A DNA stretch of 64,000 bases from the NCBI RefSeq assembly GCF_028389875.1, contig NC_084702.1, positions 70,715,582 through 70,779,581 of the forward strand, in the 5' to 3' direction. The DNA comes from Rhea pennata (Eukaryota > Chordata > Aves > Rheiformes > Rheidae). Below are positions 54,301 through 64,000 of this stretch, one piece after another. The first letter of the stretch is position 1, and each line of letters starts with the position of its first letter. The notes beneath the pieces were generated by a model. It was not told where the DNA came from, searched no databases, and was given only the letters and a program-made list of their open reading frames with translations. The position numbers were made by a program, and so were the translations under genes.

Positions 54301-55565
54301 GGCAGACTGCAATAGCCCATCTGACCAAGCTGTCACCCTGGAGGGATCCTGCTGCACTCCAGATCTATTGGGGCTCCCTCCTTCTGCCTATAGGTTTGGG
54401 ATTCTCCCCCCAGCTCTGGGGGAGACCAGCTGGAGGGGGCCAGGATGCCTGGGTTTTATCATATGGAAAGAAGAGCTACTATGCTAGAAGAGCCACTCAT
54501 CACTGTACCAGTGACACTTTAGTGGTGCTGGTTTCCACCCTTGCCACAAGTCTGCCCTTGTCCAGCTATGGGCTGTGCTGATCCCAGCCACAACACATGG
54601 GACAAACCTCCTGGCCTGCCCCAGCCTTGGCTTGTCCCATCCCCATGGAGGTGCCTGATGATCTCCAGACAAGCCTCATGCTGGGCTCCCTTAAGGGCAA
54701 GGTGTGGGGCAGGGTAGAGAATAAGCCCCAAATAGGTCTGATATTTGTGAAGGAGGATACAGTAATGAAATTTTCTTTGGTGCAAACACAGAAATGTCTA
54801 ACAGGAAATCCATATTATAAAGTATCTGAAACATTGTTTTGAGATGACTTTATGGGAGTCAGTCTTGCTGCAAGGGCTAAAACAGCATAGGTGAAGTGAC
54901 TGCAGCCCACACCTGACATGCTCTTGGAAGCCTGACAAGTGGTCTCATTGAATTAGAGGTCATCAGCTCCCATAAATCATGCCCTACAGAGTTTGGATTA
55001 GTGAGTTGCTGTGTGAACTGACAGCCTTTGGAAACCTCATCTTATTCCAACTCTGCTACATGAATCCCATTGAAATAAGTCATCGTCAATTAACTATTAG
55101 CTCTAATGGTAGATTGTGAAGGAGCTAGGCATATGAATGAGTGCTGTGGCTTTCAATATATCCTTAGCACTGTGCTAGTATGTGTTATATGCTAAGAGAA
55201 TTAATTTTTAAAAATGGTAAATTTCTATGAAGAAGGAGGTCAAACACAGGTTTCTAGGCCCCAATGCATTTAAGGACAGGGAAAAAGAAAAGGAATACAG
55301 ATATCAACTACAATAGGAAGCCTCTCACATCAAATGCATTTCCTGAGTTGGGTCATTTTCCTTCACTGATTTTGCTTCTTTCATGTAGTGAAGAGAAGCA
55401 GTGAGTGGGTCTACATTTTACCCTGTGATTTTATGAAGCCATTACCCAGTAAGTTCTCATTGTGGTCATACTGCTGGTTCTTGCACCTCTTCTGGCTGCA
55501 TGAGGACAGAAAGACCACAATTCCGTAGCCCAGGGACCATGCAAGAAAACAGAAAGGGACAGATT
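48312..55565. other. Intergenic, no gene recognised
   Basis: I find no coding region or repeat that I can name in these 7 kb. The longest frame (minus strand, 49414-48596, 272 codons) has no recognisable domain. A clearly AT-richer stretch begins at about 54750 and runs to 55500. Confidence 0.4.
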
Positions 55566-55569
55566 TCAT

Positions 55570-55613
55570 TTTGCTGCTCCTCCTTCTGCAAGTTTGCCAG
55601 GAGGCTTTACCCC
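55570..55613 (+). repeat. First copy of a diverged dispersed repeat
   Basis: The segment ttttgctgctcctccttctg, continued by caagtttgcca and ending in ctttacccca, reappears at 57088-57132 with about ten changes. The two lie 1.5 kb apart in the same orientation. They could be remnants of a repeat family or of a terminal repeat pair. The evidence is a single short match. Confidence 0.45.
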
Positions 55614-57468
55614 ATTCATCTCACAAACGCTGCATGGGAGAGGATTGGACTTGATGTACTGATGTTTCTGAGGTGATGCTGGGAGAGACCCAGCTTCCAG
55701 AAACCCCTCAAGGTCTCTGCTGTGCTGAGGCAGTGTGGGCAGATGCACCAAGATGTCCTGTGGTGCTGAGGATGGTGTTTCCTGGGAAAGGACCAGCTGG
55801 AGCTCCAGCTGGGTGCTAGAGAGCACCATCGCAGTGGAGTAGCAGCAAAAGTTTAGAGGAGAGGGGAAACAAGCCACATCTGGCTGGTCCAAGAGCTTTT
55901 TCAGGCTTGGAAGGAGACAGGGAAGGTCAGATTTGCTGTAGGTGGGGCTCAACAGAAGGATTGTTGCAGCTGTGGTGGTTTAAAGTAACAAGTAGTGAGA
56001 TTTGGGGGCAAAGGTGATACAGTGTAAGATCAGCTGACTTAGCTGTAAATAAAAGCAGATATGCTTTCACCTGCAGTTTCTTGTTACCAGCTCCAGTAAG
56101 AAGCAGTGAAGTCTGGGTCAAACGTAAGTCAGAAGCTATTGCTGTCAATTGAATGTCTTTACATGAAGTACTGAGAGGAACTGGGAGAAGTGAGGGAGCA
56201 GAGTGTAGTACAAGGGCATCAGTTGGTTTCAGCCACATCATTTCAATGAGGGAACTGTGTGCCTTGGCTGGAAACTATCATGTTCTGAAAATGGCCTGTG
56301 TGAGGTCCATGAGCCTGAGCAGGTGTGCTGTGAGATGCTAATTCTGATGGCAATACAGATGGGATGGCTGCCTTGAACTCTTTCCACTGTTGAATTTCAA
56401 GTTATGCTTCCTGTATAATTTCACTGCATGTGCTGAATGTTTAGCAGCAATTTCTCTCCTTACCACAGCAAGGTCTTGTGGGATATCTGGATGGCTTATT
56501 CATAAATGTGATATTCTCTGAGGGTGTGTCACAGGCAGTGAAAGAGGATTTTTTTTTCCCTTGACATCCACATCTTGATCTCTAGGGAGTGATGAGTGAA
56601 GTAGGTTTGAGAAAGTTTTGGAGATGTTTGTGGGACCAGAATTATATGATGGCTGCCTGAGATAGCTTGGGAAAAGGTTGGACTGGGCCACTAGGGAGAT
56701 CAAACAAGTCCTTGGAAATGATACCTCTGTGCACACAGGCAAGGAAAGAAAGTGGCTTTGACACAAGTGTGAGGCTTTCTGACCAAAGAGGAAGCTTCTT
56801 CCACCACATGCAATTTTCCTGCAAAGCTGTTTCATTTCTGTGTTTGCACTTTGCTTGCACAGTTACACAGATAGCTTTCCTGAGGGGCAGTGAGAGGGAC
56901 AGAGACATTAGTCCTTCCCTGGGGTTGTACACTAATATGGCCCTGCGAGGGTTGGCTCTGGCCTTTTTCCTGATCTTTGCACCTCTGCTGCCTTCACAGG
57001 GATAGAAGGATCCTGGTCCCCCCAAACCCAGGGAGCAACTAAGGAAGCAGGTAAGAGTTGGTTTCTCCTCTGCTTGGAAGAGGAGATTTTGCTGCTTCCT
57101 ACCTTGCAAGTTTGCTATGCAGCTTTACCCCACAGCTCACAGCAGCTGTGCTGGAAAGAGCTGGAACTGGTGTCCACCTAAGTCCTAAGACAATTGGGCA
57201 TCAGTCAGGTAGCAATGGGGTGAAGCTGTGTTTGGAGGTGAAGAGCAGCAAGCCTCGGGGTGCTGGGAAAGCCTCTGAGAGTGTGGGGGCTGTAACATTC
57301 CTCCGAGGAGCGAGCAGTCTCCCCAGGAGCAGGAACGCGTTGCCTTCCTCGGGCCATCGGAGGAATGTCCCCGCTACAGGGGTGATGGGTGCTAGTCTTT
57401 AGCAAAGACATTAGGAGCTGTAAACTGAGCCCCTGTGTCAGTGGGAAGGCCTGCTCTCTCCTGGAGAT
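55614..57468. other. Intergenic, with a small palindrome
   Basis: No gene is recognised. The second copy of the repeat just described lies at 57088-57132. At 57296-57306 the sequence cattcctccga is followed 50 bases later by its exact reverse complement (57357-57367), in a small CpG-richer patch. This could fold as an 11-bp stem. Confidence 0.45.
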
Positions 57469-57870
57469 AGAATCATAGAATTGGTAAGGCTGGAAGGGAC
57501 CTCTGGAGATCATCTAGTCCAACCTGCCTGCTCAAGAAGGGTCACTTAGACCATGTTAGATAGGATTGCATCCAGATGGGTTTTGAATATCTCCAGGGAA
57601 GGAGACTCCACAACCTCTCTGGGCAACCTGTTCCAGTGCTCTGTCACTCTCACAGTGAAGAAATTCCCCCTCACATTCAGGTGGAACTTCCTGTGGTTCA
57701 GTTTCTGCCCATTGCCTCTTGTCCTGTCACATGAGACAACTGAAAAGAGTTTGTCCCCGTCCCCTTGACACCCTGGGGACAACAGTGGTGGAAGCAATGG
57801 TTTGGTGGGATTGTTCTTTGAAAGTCTTGATCTGCTCCCTGCCAGTGCTGTGAGGGTCAGGAGCACCTCC
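57469..57870 (-). mobile_element. CR1 LINE 3' end, best-preserved copy in the window
   Basis: The minus strand carries the C-terminus of CR1 ORF2: [20 protein letters not shown], then [12 protein letters not shown] up to a stop near 57546. The CR1 3' UTR follows, reading on the plus strand ggaagggacctctggagatc and catctagtccaacctgc. It ends in the typical ATTCTATGAT-type tail at 57469. It is 5'-truncated like most CR1 copies and much less diverged than the CR1 pieces near the CD72 genes, so younger. Confidence 0.92.
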
Positions 57871-60800
57871 TAGGGCTCTGCCTGGTTCTTCCACTGAGAC
57901 TGTATGCTTTCCCTTGTGCTGTGCCCTGGGCCTGCCAGTACCATTTAAAGTCCCCAAGTAGCAGAGAAGTAACAGTTTCTCTCAAAACTAGAAGCTGAGG
58001 TGCTGAGGGGTTGAGACATTGTCTCTGTGGGGAAGTGCAAACAGAAGTGGCTAGGAAAGTCATCCTATGGCACGTGAGTATCCTTGTGGCAACAGGCAGC
58101 TCTCAGCTATCTGTAGAAAGGGCAATGTGAAGTTAATTTTCCAGGTCTCACCAGCAATTCCTGCCATTTGCTCCCATTCCCTACAGCTCATCCCTCATGA
58201 GCCCTCTCAACACTCACAACTCTCCTCTCCTTGATCTGCTGCCTGGGGAATGGAGAAGACTCTGTTTGGTACTGGCATTGGCTCTGAATCACCGGGGGAT
58301 GTTTTTTTGGATCTGCCAGCACAAAAGAGGGGTGGAGTACTGAACTGAGGTTCTGCCAGTTACCCTCTGTACTATGCAGCTGGTGCCTGCAGCACAGAAG
58401 GGAGTGAGAGGAGTCTGAGCTACAGGTAGCCCAGGAGAGCTCTAGGCAGGGGCAGAGCTTTCCTCCATCTACACAAAGAGGAAAGCCCTGGGGCCAGGCT
58501 GAGCTACAAAAGCTTTTGCTGCAGTTAGTGCTCTTCAAGTATCATTTGGGAATTAATCCAGCTTACTTTCACATCTACCACAGATGTGTGTTTTTCTTAC
58601 TTTCTCTGTGCATCCTGTGTCCTTGCTGTTTCGTGATAGCTATGAAAAGCTAAATGATCCACATGCATTTTTCCAGACCAGATCTAAACAACAAAAGCAT
58701 GAAAATCTCTGCCTTGGTCAGGTTACTTCCTGATAGTGCCTATTGCCCAGACTTGCTGGCCTTCCTCTCCTCAATGAGCTCTACATAAGACAATCTCATG
58801 CTCCTGTTGCTCTAACTTACTTCATCCCTTTTTGTCCCTTGGCCTTCCCATCTGTTTCCCTACAGGCTTCTCCTGTTGTTCTAAACCTCCTTTGTCATTC
58901 AACCTTTTTTTTTCTTTTTTTCTTTTTCTTTTCTTTTTTTTTTCATGGTGTACTATTGCATTTCAGGTCAGATGCATTTCATTGCATTTGTCTCATGACT
59001 AAGCCAGGCTGTGCTCTCACTGTAAACCCTGTCCTCCTTTGGTGTAAGGATGTTTCTGCAGAGCCTTTCATATCATGCTTCATCACAGGAACAGAGAGCC
59101 TCATCAACCTCTTTCCTGACAATTACTGACAGGAAACCAGTCCCCACAGTGCGTGAAAGTCTGCTTCTTGAAGTGTGTTTCATTTCGCTTGCAAAAATGG
59201 TGGCTCCCTGGTGCCTGATATCCCTGGTCAAATGCCTGGCCGTGGGGAGGTAGTCTACTCCCTGCTGTGGTGGAAGGTTCCTTGCCTTCCTCTCCCCTCA
59301 AATCACAGGGGAGGGGAAATGTTCTTACTGGGGATGTCTAACTAAATACACAGTCAAGGGCTTGACATCTGTCAAGGCTTTTTGGCTATCACAGTGGTGT
59401 GTGGTCTGTGGTCTGAGGGTGCTAGGAGGCATCAAGCTGAGGGGGAAGAAGTGTCCACACAAAAGCACGCAACAAAGCAAGGGTGATCAGATGTGCCTGC
59501 AGGAACCCATCCTTGCACTGCAGTATGCGCCAAAGTCATTTCAAATCATGCTTGGGCTCGTGGCGCTGTCTTGCAACACCCTCCATCCTTGTGCAGAGCC
59601 CAGGTTATGGTCAAGACTGGATTTTCTGATGTGGCGCAAAGGGAAGTGTGAAGAGAGAGTGAGTGCACAGGGCTTCCTGACAGCTGATTGAGTCACCCTT
59701 CCGTTACGGCATTTGAGGTTTCAGATGGGGTAATAAGGGACTTCTGGAGATGTCATACTGTTAGCACGGGTTGCACTGGGAGTGGTGCACAGAGCCACTG
59801 GGGCTGCAGTTTTACAGCCTTGTTTGATTTATGGAATTTCCCTGGCCATTTTCCAAGGACCACCCAAATGGAGAACCTCATCCTACTGATGTGGCCTGCT
59901 CTTGTAGCCCCTTCTTGGCCCCCTACACTGAAAATCCCAGGTGTAGACTTAAGCACTGGGAGGCAGGGAGAGACAGCATCTGAGTTCCCACAGTGCTGGA
60001 GGCAGAGGAGCAGACATTTTCCCCAGCAAAACCTCATGCCTGAGGCAGAGCGTGGCAAAGGGATACTGTGCTGTGGGGAGAGCCAGAGAGCAGCCAGCAA
60101 CTGCAGTCAACTAGGCCACCCCTGGGTACCCCTGGGTTGCACCATGCCACTGCATGGGGGTCCGGGCTGCAGCCTGGGAGCCCAAGGCACTTCTGCCAGG
60201 GCAAATATGTGCTCAGGCGAGGGAAACCCTGTGTGGGTGAGCTCTGTGTCTGAGCAAAGGAAAGAGGAAGGCAGGTCTCTGCCCCGGGTAGCAGCTCCAT
60301 TGCAGGGAGAGATGAAATACTGATGAGGGAAAGGAGGGTGAGGTGGCATTTCTGAGTATGTAAGGATGGGAAAAAGGTGTCCAGGTAGACTCCAGTTCCA
60401 CCTCTGAGAAGTGCTTGGCTACTGGAGCATCTACCCCAAGCAGCATTGCTGGGGAAATGCCAGAACTAGACTTCTACAATGTTTTGCTCAGGGTCAAATT
60501 TTTGTGACTGCTACAGAGAGAGTATTTTTGGAGGAGACCTCCCTGCTGTGGTGCTCCTTGCCTGTGCCAAGGCCAGTGAGTCAGGGACAATGTCGTGTTG
60601 CAGAGCTTGTGGATCAGGTGAAGGATGTGCACCAGCACAAAGCTGAGCCCAGCCCCAGGCTAGAGAGTCCCAGACCCTCTTGGAGAGCACAGAAAAGAAG
60701 TCGTCTATCACAAGGCTGCAGGGCCTTCTGAGGAGGTGCAAACAGGATTTCAGGACTTAGTTTTCCTCCAGCTGTGCGCTTCAGCTGGGGCAAGGACCAA

Positions 60801-61433
60801 GCACCTCTGGCAAGAGCTGATGGGCAGGCTGGAGCACAAAGTCAATGAGTACTGCCCTAGGCCATCTCTGGTGGTCAGGTTTGCTGCTGTGGCCAGTTCC
60901 ACCAGTCTCCAGCCACAGGGACAGTCTCACAGGCAGCCCCTTCCCACCTCACAGCCAGTGTCTCTCTGGTCTCCACTCTCCACAGGCAATTTCTTCACAT
61001 TGCTTGTTGCCTGAGGACAGTCACTGTGGACTCTTTCCAGGCAGCAACCTTTCACATGTATGCAGTGACATGAAGCCCAAAGGATCCCTGTGGCTGCACA
61101 AACCTCAGGCAGAAGCAATCTCAGCCACTGAAATGCAAAATGAAACACTGAAAATGAAAATATTTGCAGATAGTTCTCATCTGGCTGAAAGCACTGCTGT
61201 CTGATTTACCAAGTTAGTGGGGTTTCATCCCGTTCATTTGTCAGGGCTTTTATCCTGGCTGGGGGGATGCAACTGTTGTGGTCTGCTGGCCTGTTGCACA
61301 AGGAGTGCAGAGCAATCACGGTTTGATAGTGAGTCCTAATGCTATCTGTGTGTGTTATGAGGCAGTGGAAGCTTGCTGTCTGTGCCTGGCAGGACCCCGG
61401 TAACTCTGGAAAACCTTTGCCTAGTTCCAACCA
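57871..61433. other. Intergenic, no gene recognised
   Basis: No coding exon with family features is seen. A T-rich tract with scattered C occupies 58904-58943 and may be an old poly(A) tail of a minus-strand retroposon or a simple repeat. Confidence 0.4.
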
Positions 61434-61609
61434 GATCTGTTGGACAAAGAATTAGGTGAATCTCGTATCGTTACGTGAAGATCGATATCTGGTCCAAATT
61501 AGTGTCATGAAGAGAGATCTGTTGGACAAAGAATGCTCTTAGGTGAATCTTCTATCATTACGTGAAGATCGTTATCTGGTCAGTGTAGCGAGACCCAAAT
61601 TAGCGTCAT
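61434..61609. repeat. Imperfect tandem duplication of about 80-98 bp
   Basis: Copy 1 (61434-61514) and copy 2 (61515-61609, to within a few bases) both begin atctgttggacaaagaat and end gtcatgaagagag. Copy 2 has a few extra bases (gctctt, and agtgtagcgagac) and several substitutions. The unit has many CG dinucleotides (tatcgttacgtgaagatcg) although the surroundings are AT-rich. Confidence 0.85.
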
Positions 61610-63166
61610 GAAGAGAGAGCACCATTTCTGCAGAGAAACAAATGGAAAATGAGTATGAAAGCTTACTTCCATCGGCTGCATAATCCATATCTGCAGAATG
61701 CAGCTAAACATGCAGATAGTTAAATATCATTTCAGACTGAAATTTGTAATGGAAAGCTACCAGTAGTCTCTCCCCATCTGCTGAACAGCTTTAAGGATTC
61801 TATGATTTCTGTCTTGAATACATGAAAATTTTGGCATATCTCCATAATATAACCATTTTGATAATCTGCCCTTGAAAGAATCTGGGAATGTCTCCATTTA
61901 AGAGAAGTTACTTTATTTCATGGATTGAGAATTGCCTACTAAAATTCTAAAAGGCTTATTGAAATAGGCATGATGGAGAGACTTTCTCTAGGACCGAAAA
62001 CTGTGACTCGCTTTTCTTTCATTATATTTTAAAACCACTGATACCATCTTAAAAGTGAGCAGCAGTGCACATATTGGAATATGACATGATGTGATAAGTA
62101 AATCACAACAAATTTGTAGTCATACATGAATTTTGTATCTAAAAACAACCAGCAGAAATATCTAGGAAGACATTTAATATGATGTTATATAGTTTGTCTT
62201 AATCACCAGACTTCATATGCTGATTTCAGTGAACGGAATGACATAAATTTGGTCCAGTCCCTTGGTAGATCACAGGGATACTGCTGAGGCCAGGACACAT
62301 GCACCTGAGATGGAGGCTCTGCAAAGGGCAGCAGGAGGACCCCTGCCTGCTGTGCTGTCACCGGCGGACGTGGTGGTCCCTGAAGGGGCGGTGTCTGTAT
62401 CTCGCCTTGGAGCCTACTCAGCAGGAGGAAAGGGGGCTAGGTCTGCCTTGCTGAGCACCCCTTCGTACCAGCCCTACACTTGTAGGATAGGCCCAGCTGG
62501 AGGCAGGTGCAACTCAAGTGTGGTGTCTCAGCCTGTTGTTTTTTCCCCACACAGTGACACGCAAAAGGAATGGCTGGCCATTTAGGAGTCCTTTCAGGCA
62601 GCCCATGTGTGAGGCAGAGGATGGGGTAAGTGATACCCAGACCTAGGAGCCCGTGGGTGGTTTGGGCAGGGGATGGAGAGGAGCAAACGTCCAAGGTGAC
62701 CTGCAGAGCAAAACCAAATGGGCACCCTGAGTGGTTTTATTTGTTTCCTTTTCAGGAAGTAAGTGTGCTTATGGGTATGGGCAGGCAGTGCTAGGAGCTG
62801 CGCAGCAGTGTCACGTGCGTGCAGGCGTGTGGTGGCAGCTGGGGTTGGCGCCTTCCCACAGCTGCATCCATCTCTGGGGCAGATTCATCAGGCTGCTGGA
62901 TCCTGTAGATGGGATCCCTTGGCAGAGGCATGGGACCGTGCAAGGGAGCAGATGCGCCTGCAGGAACCCGTCCTGCACTGTCCCTGGCGTGTCTGGGGTG
63001 AACGCACTGGGGGTTGATCTAGGGGCCTGATCCTGGTAGGGGCTCAATCCTGCAAGCCCTCTGAAGTGAGGGGCCCAACACCCCTCTGGATGAGGTCCCA
63101 TCACCCCACAGATGCTGCCAGAGCCTGGTGAACACCAGCACTCTCCCTCGTTTCCTTTGCACGCAG
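61610..63166. other. AT-rich then mixed intergenic or intronic DNA
   Basis: From 61610 to 62250 the sequence is the most AT-rich of the window, without a coding frame. From 62260 it returns to ordinary composition. If the sushi exon at 63167 is not the first exon of its gene, a leader exon could lie in this stretch, but I cannot point to a convincing signal peptide exon. Confidence 0.4.
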
Positions 63167-63349
63167 GAAGATGCAAAGCCCCCTCCGACTGGGACCCCAA
63201 GCTGCAGTTTACTCCTGACAAGACCAGCTATGCCTTGAATGACTTGGTGCAGCTGAGTTGTCCTGAGGGCTACCAGCCATCGGTCGCTGTGCTCACATGC
63301 ATTTCCAACAGGACACAGAGCTTGTGGAACAGCACTGCCACCTGTGAGG
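63167..63349 (+). CDS. Sushi (CCP/SCR) domain exon of an unidentified gene, partial
   Basis: The exon of 183 bases is bounded by acgcag and gtaagc, phase 1 at both ends, as is standard for CCP modules. It encodes 61 residues with the full CCP pattern. The four cysteines occur in RCKAPSDWDP, QLSCPEGYQPS, LTCISN and ATCEG, with the tryptophan in SLWNSTATC before the last one. N-glycosylation sites lie at NRT and NST. CCP modules occur in complement regulators, cytokine receptors, selectins and adhesion molecules; one alone does not reveal which. The gene must extend to the right of the window. No further CCP exon or other domain is seen in 63350-64000, which I take as intron. Confidence 0.82.
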
Positions 63350-64000
63350 GTAAGCATAGCCCCATGTCACAGAGGTCCCAGGGTCCTGGACCAACACCAG
63401 ACCCTCTGTCCTGGCGGACCTAGAAGATTCCTTCCACATTCCATGTACTGCCCATATAAGGCAGGTAGGGCAAGAGCAAGAGGATGCACCAAGGTGGGAT
63501 CAGCCTCTGAGTGAGCAGTGTGAAAGACAACAGGGCTCTTCAGCTAGACAAGGGGGTGGAGGGGGTGTGCTAGAGCCTGTGGTGGGTTGGGCTGGTGCTT
63601 CAGGGTCCCTCTCCTGAAAAGGTTCTAAGGGGTGGGGAAGGTGGCAGGACCAAAGGAGTCAAAGGAGGTGTCTCCTTGCGCAGTGCAGAGGGCCCCAGAA
63701 AACTCCTTACTGTGAGATGCAGAGGGGGTACGGCGTGACCATGGTTGTGAGTGCCGAGCAGGAAAGCAGGGATCAGTAGTAGTTTGAGTGCAGACGGTGA
63801 GATTTGATGGATGTGTCAACTTCCCTTCTCCCTTTAGGGGCTGGAATCCTTTACTGACACCCCCGTCATCCCTGCTGTGGGATGTAGTGGAGAGCTAAGA
63901 GTGTCCACGGACACAAGGGCGGAGCAGAGAAGTGGTCAGCTCTGCTTACTGTGCACACACACAGCCACCTCCCACCACACCTGGCTGAAGGGGTATTGTC

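Noticed and set aside
55566-55952. 128-codon minus-strand frame
   Set aside because: It has no family features and contains the dispersed repeat segment also seen at 57088, so it is more likely repeat-derived.

Overview
The window is nuclear DNA of a vertebrate, most likely a sauropsid (bird, crocodilian or turtle). Genes are split by GT-AG introns. CpG-island promoters, GC-rich microsatellites and poly(A) signals are present. The recognisable interspersed repeats are CR1 LINE 3' ends, the typical retroposon of birds and their relatives. CD72-type receptor genes lie next to TESK1, as they do in mammals (human 9p13.3), so this is the conserved CD72-TESK1 neighbourhood, locally expanded into a lectin-receptor cluster.

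Layout. (1) 0-4.2 kb: a CpG-island promoter with a CRE and three CCAAT boxes, then an intronless beta-1,3-glycosyltransferase reading frame (+). It converges on (2) 4.3-7.8 kb: a six-exon Myb/SANT (trihelix) DNA-binding-type protein (-), whose GC-rich promoter carries a ZNF143/THAP11-type site. (3) 9.0-13.1 kb: an ITIM-bearing type II C-type lectin-like receptor of KLR/CLEC2 character (+). (4) 15.2-28.9 kb: three complete seven-exon CD72-like genes, in the order +, -, +. The first two are the arms of a large inverted duplication with nearly identical introns. The second and third diverge from homologous promoters, and CR1 copies plus a candidate solo LTR lie between them. (5) 31.2-44.8 kb: TESK1 (-), ten coding exons with an 8-kb first intron and a CpG-island promoter. 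(6) 45-63 kb: no confident gene, but one orphan ZNF143-type promoter motif, a CR1 copy and several small repeats. (7) 63.2 kb: one sushi (CCP) exon of a gene that must continue outside the window.

How the genes work together (inference from the families). The cluster encodes inhibitory or tunable leukocyte receptors: ITIM tyrosine motifs in the cytosol, one membrane span, a coiled-coil stalk and a C-terminal lectin-like domain. The most striking pattern is in the paired CD72 genes. Cytosolic tail, membrane span, stalk, C-terminus and 3' flank are nearly the same in both copies, while a short block covering the second half of the lectin domain is strongly different. The third CD72 gene has changed its second tyrosine motif from YENV to YENM and shows a mosaic stalk exon that suggests gene conversion. 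Together this looks like a small receptor-diversification system: constant signalling parts with a variable ligand-binding face.

All exon boundaries were placed by eye from splice consensus, reading phase and family knowledge. No alignment or search was run.
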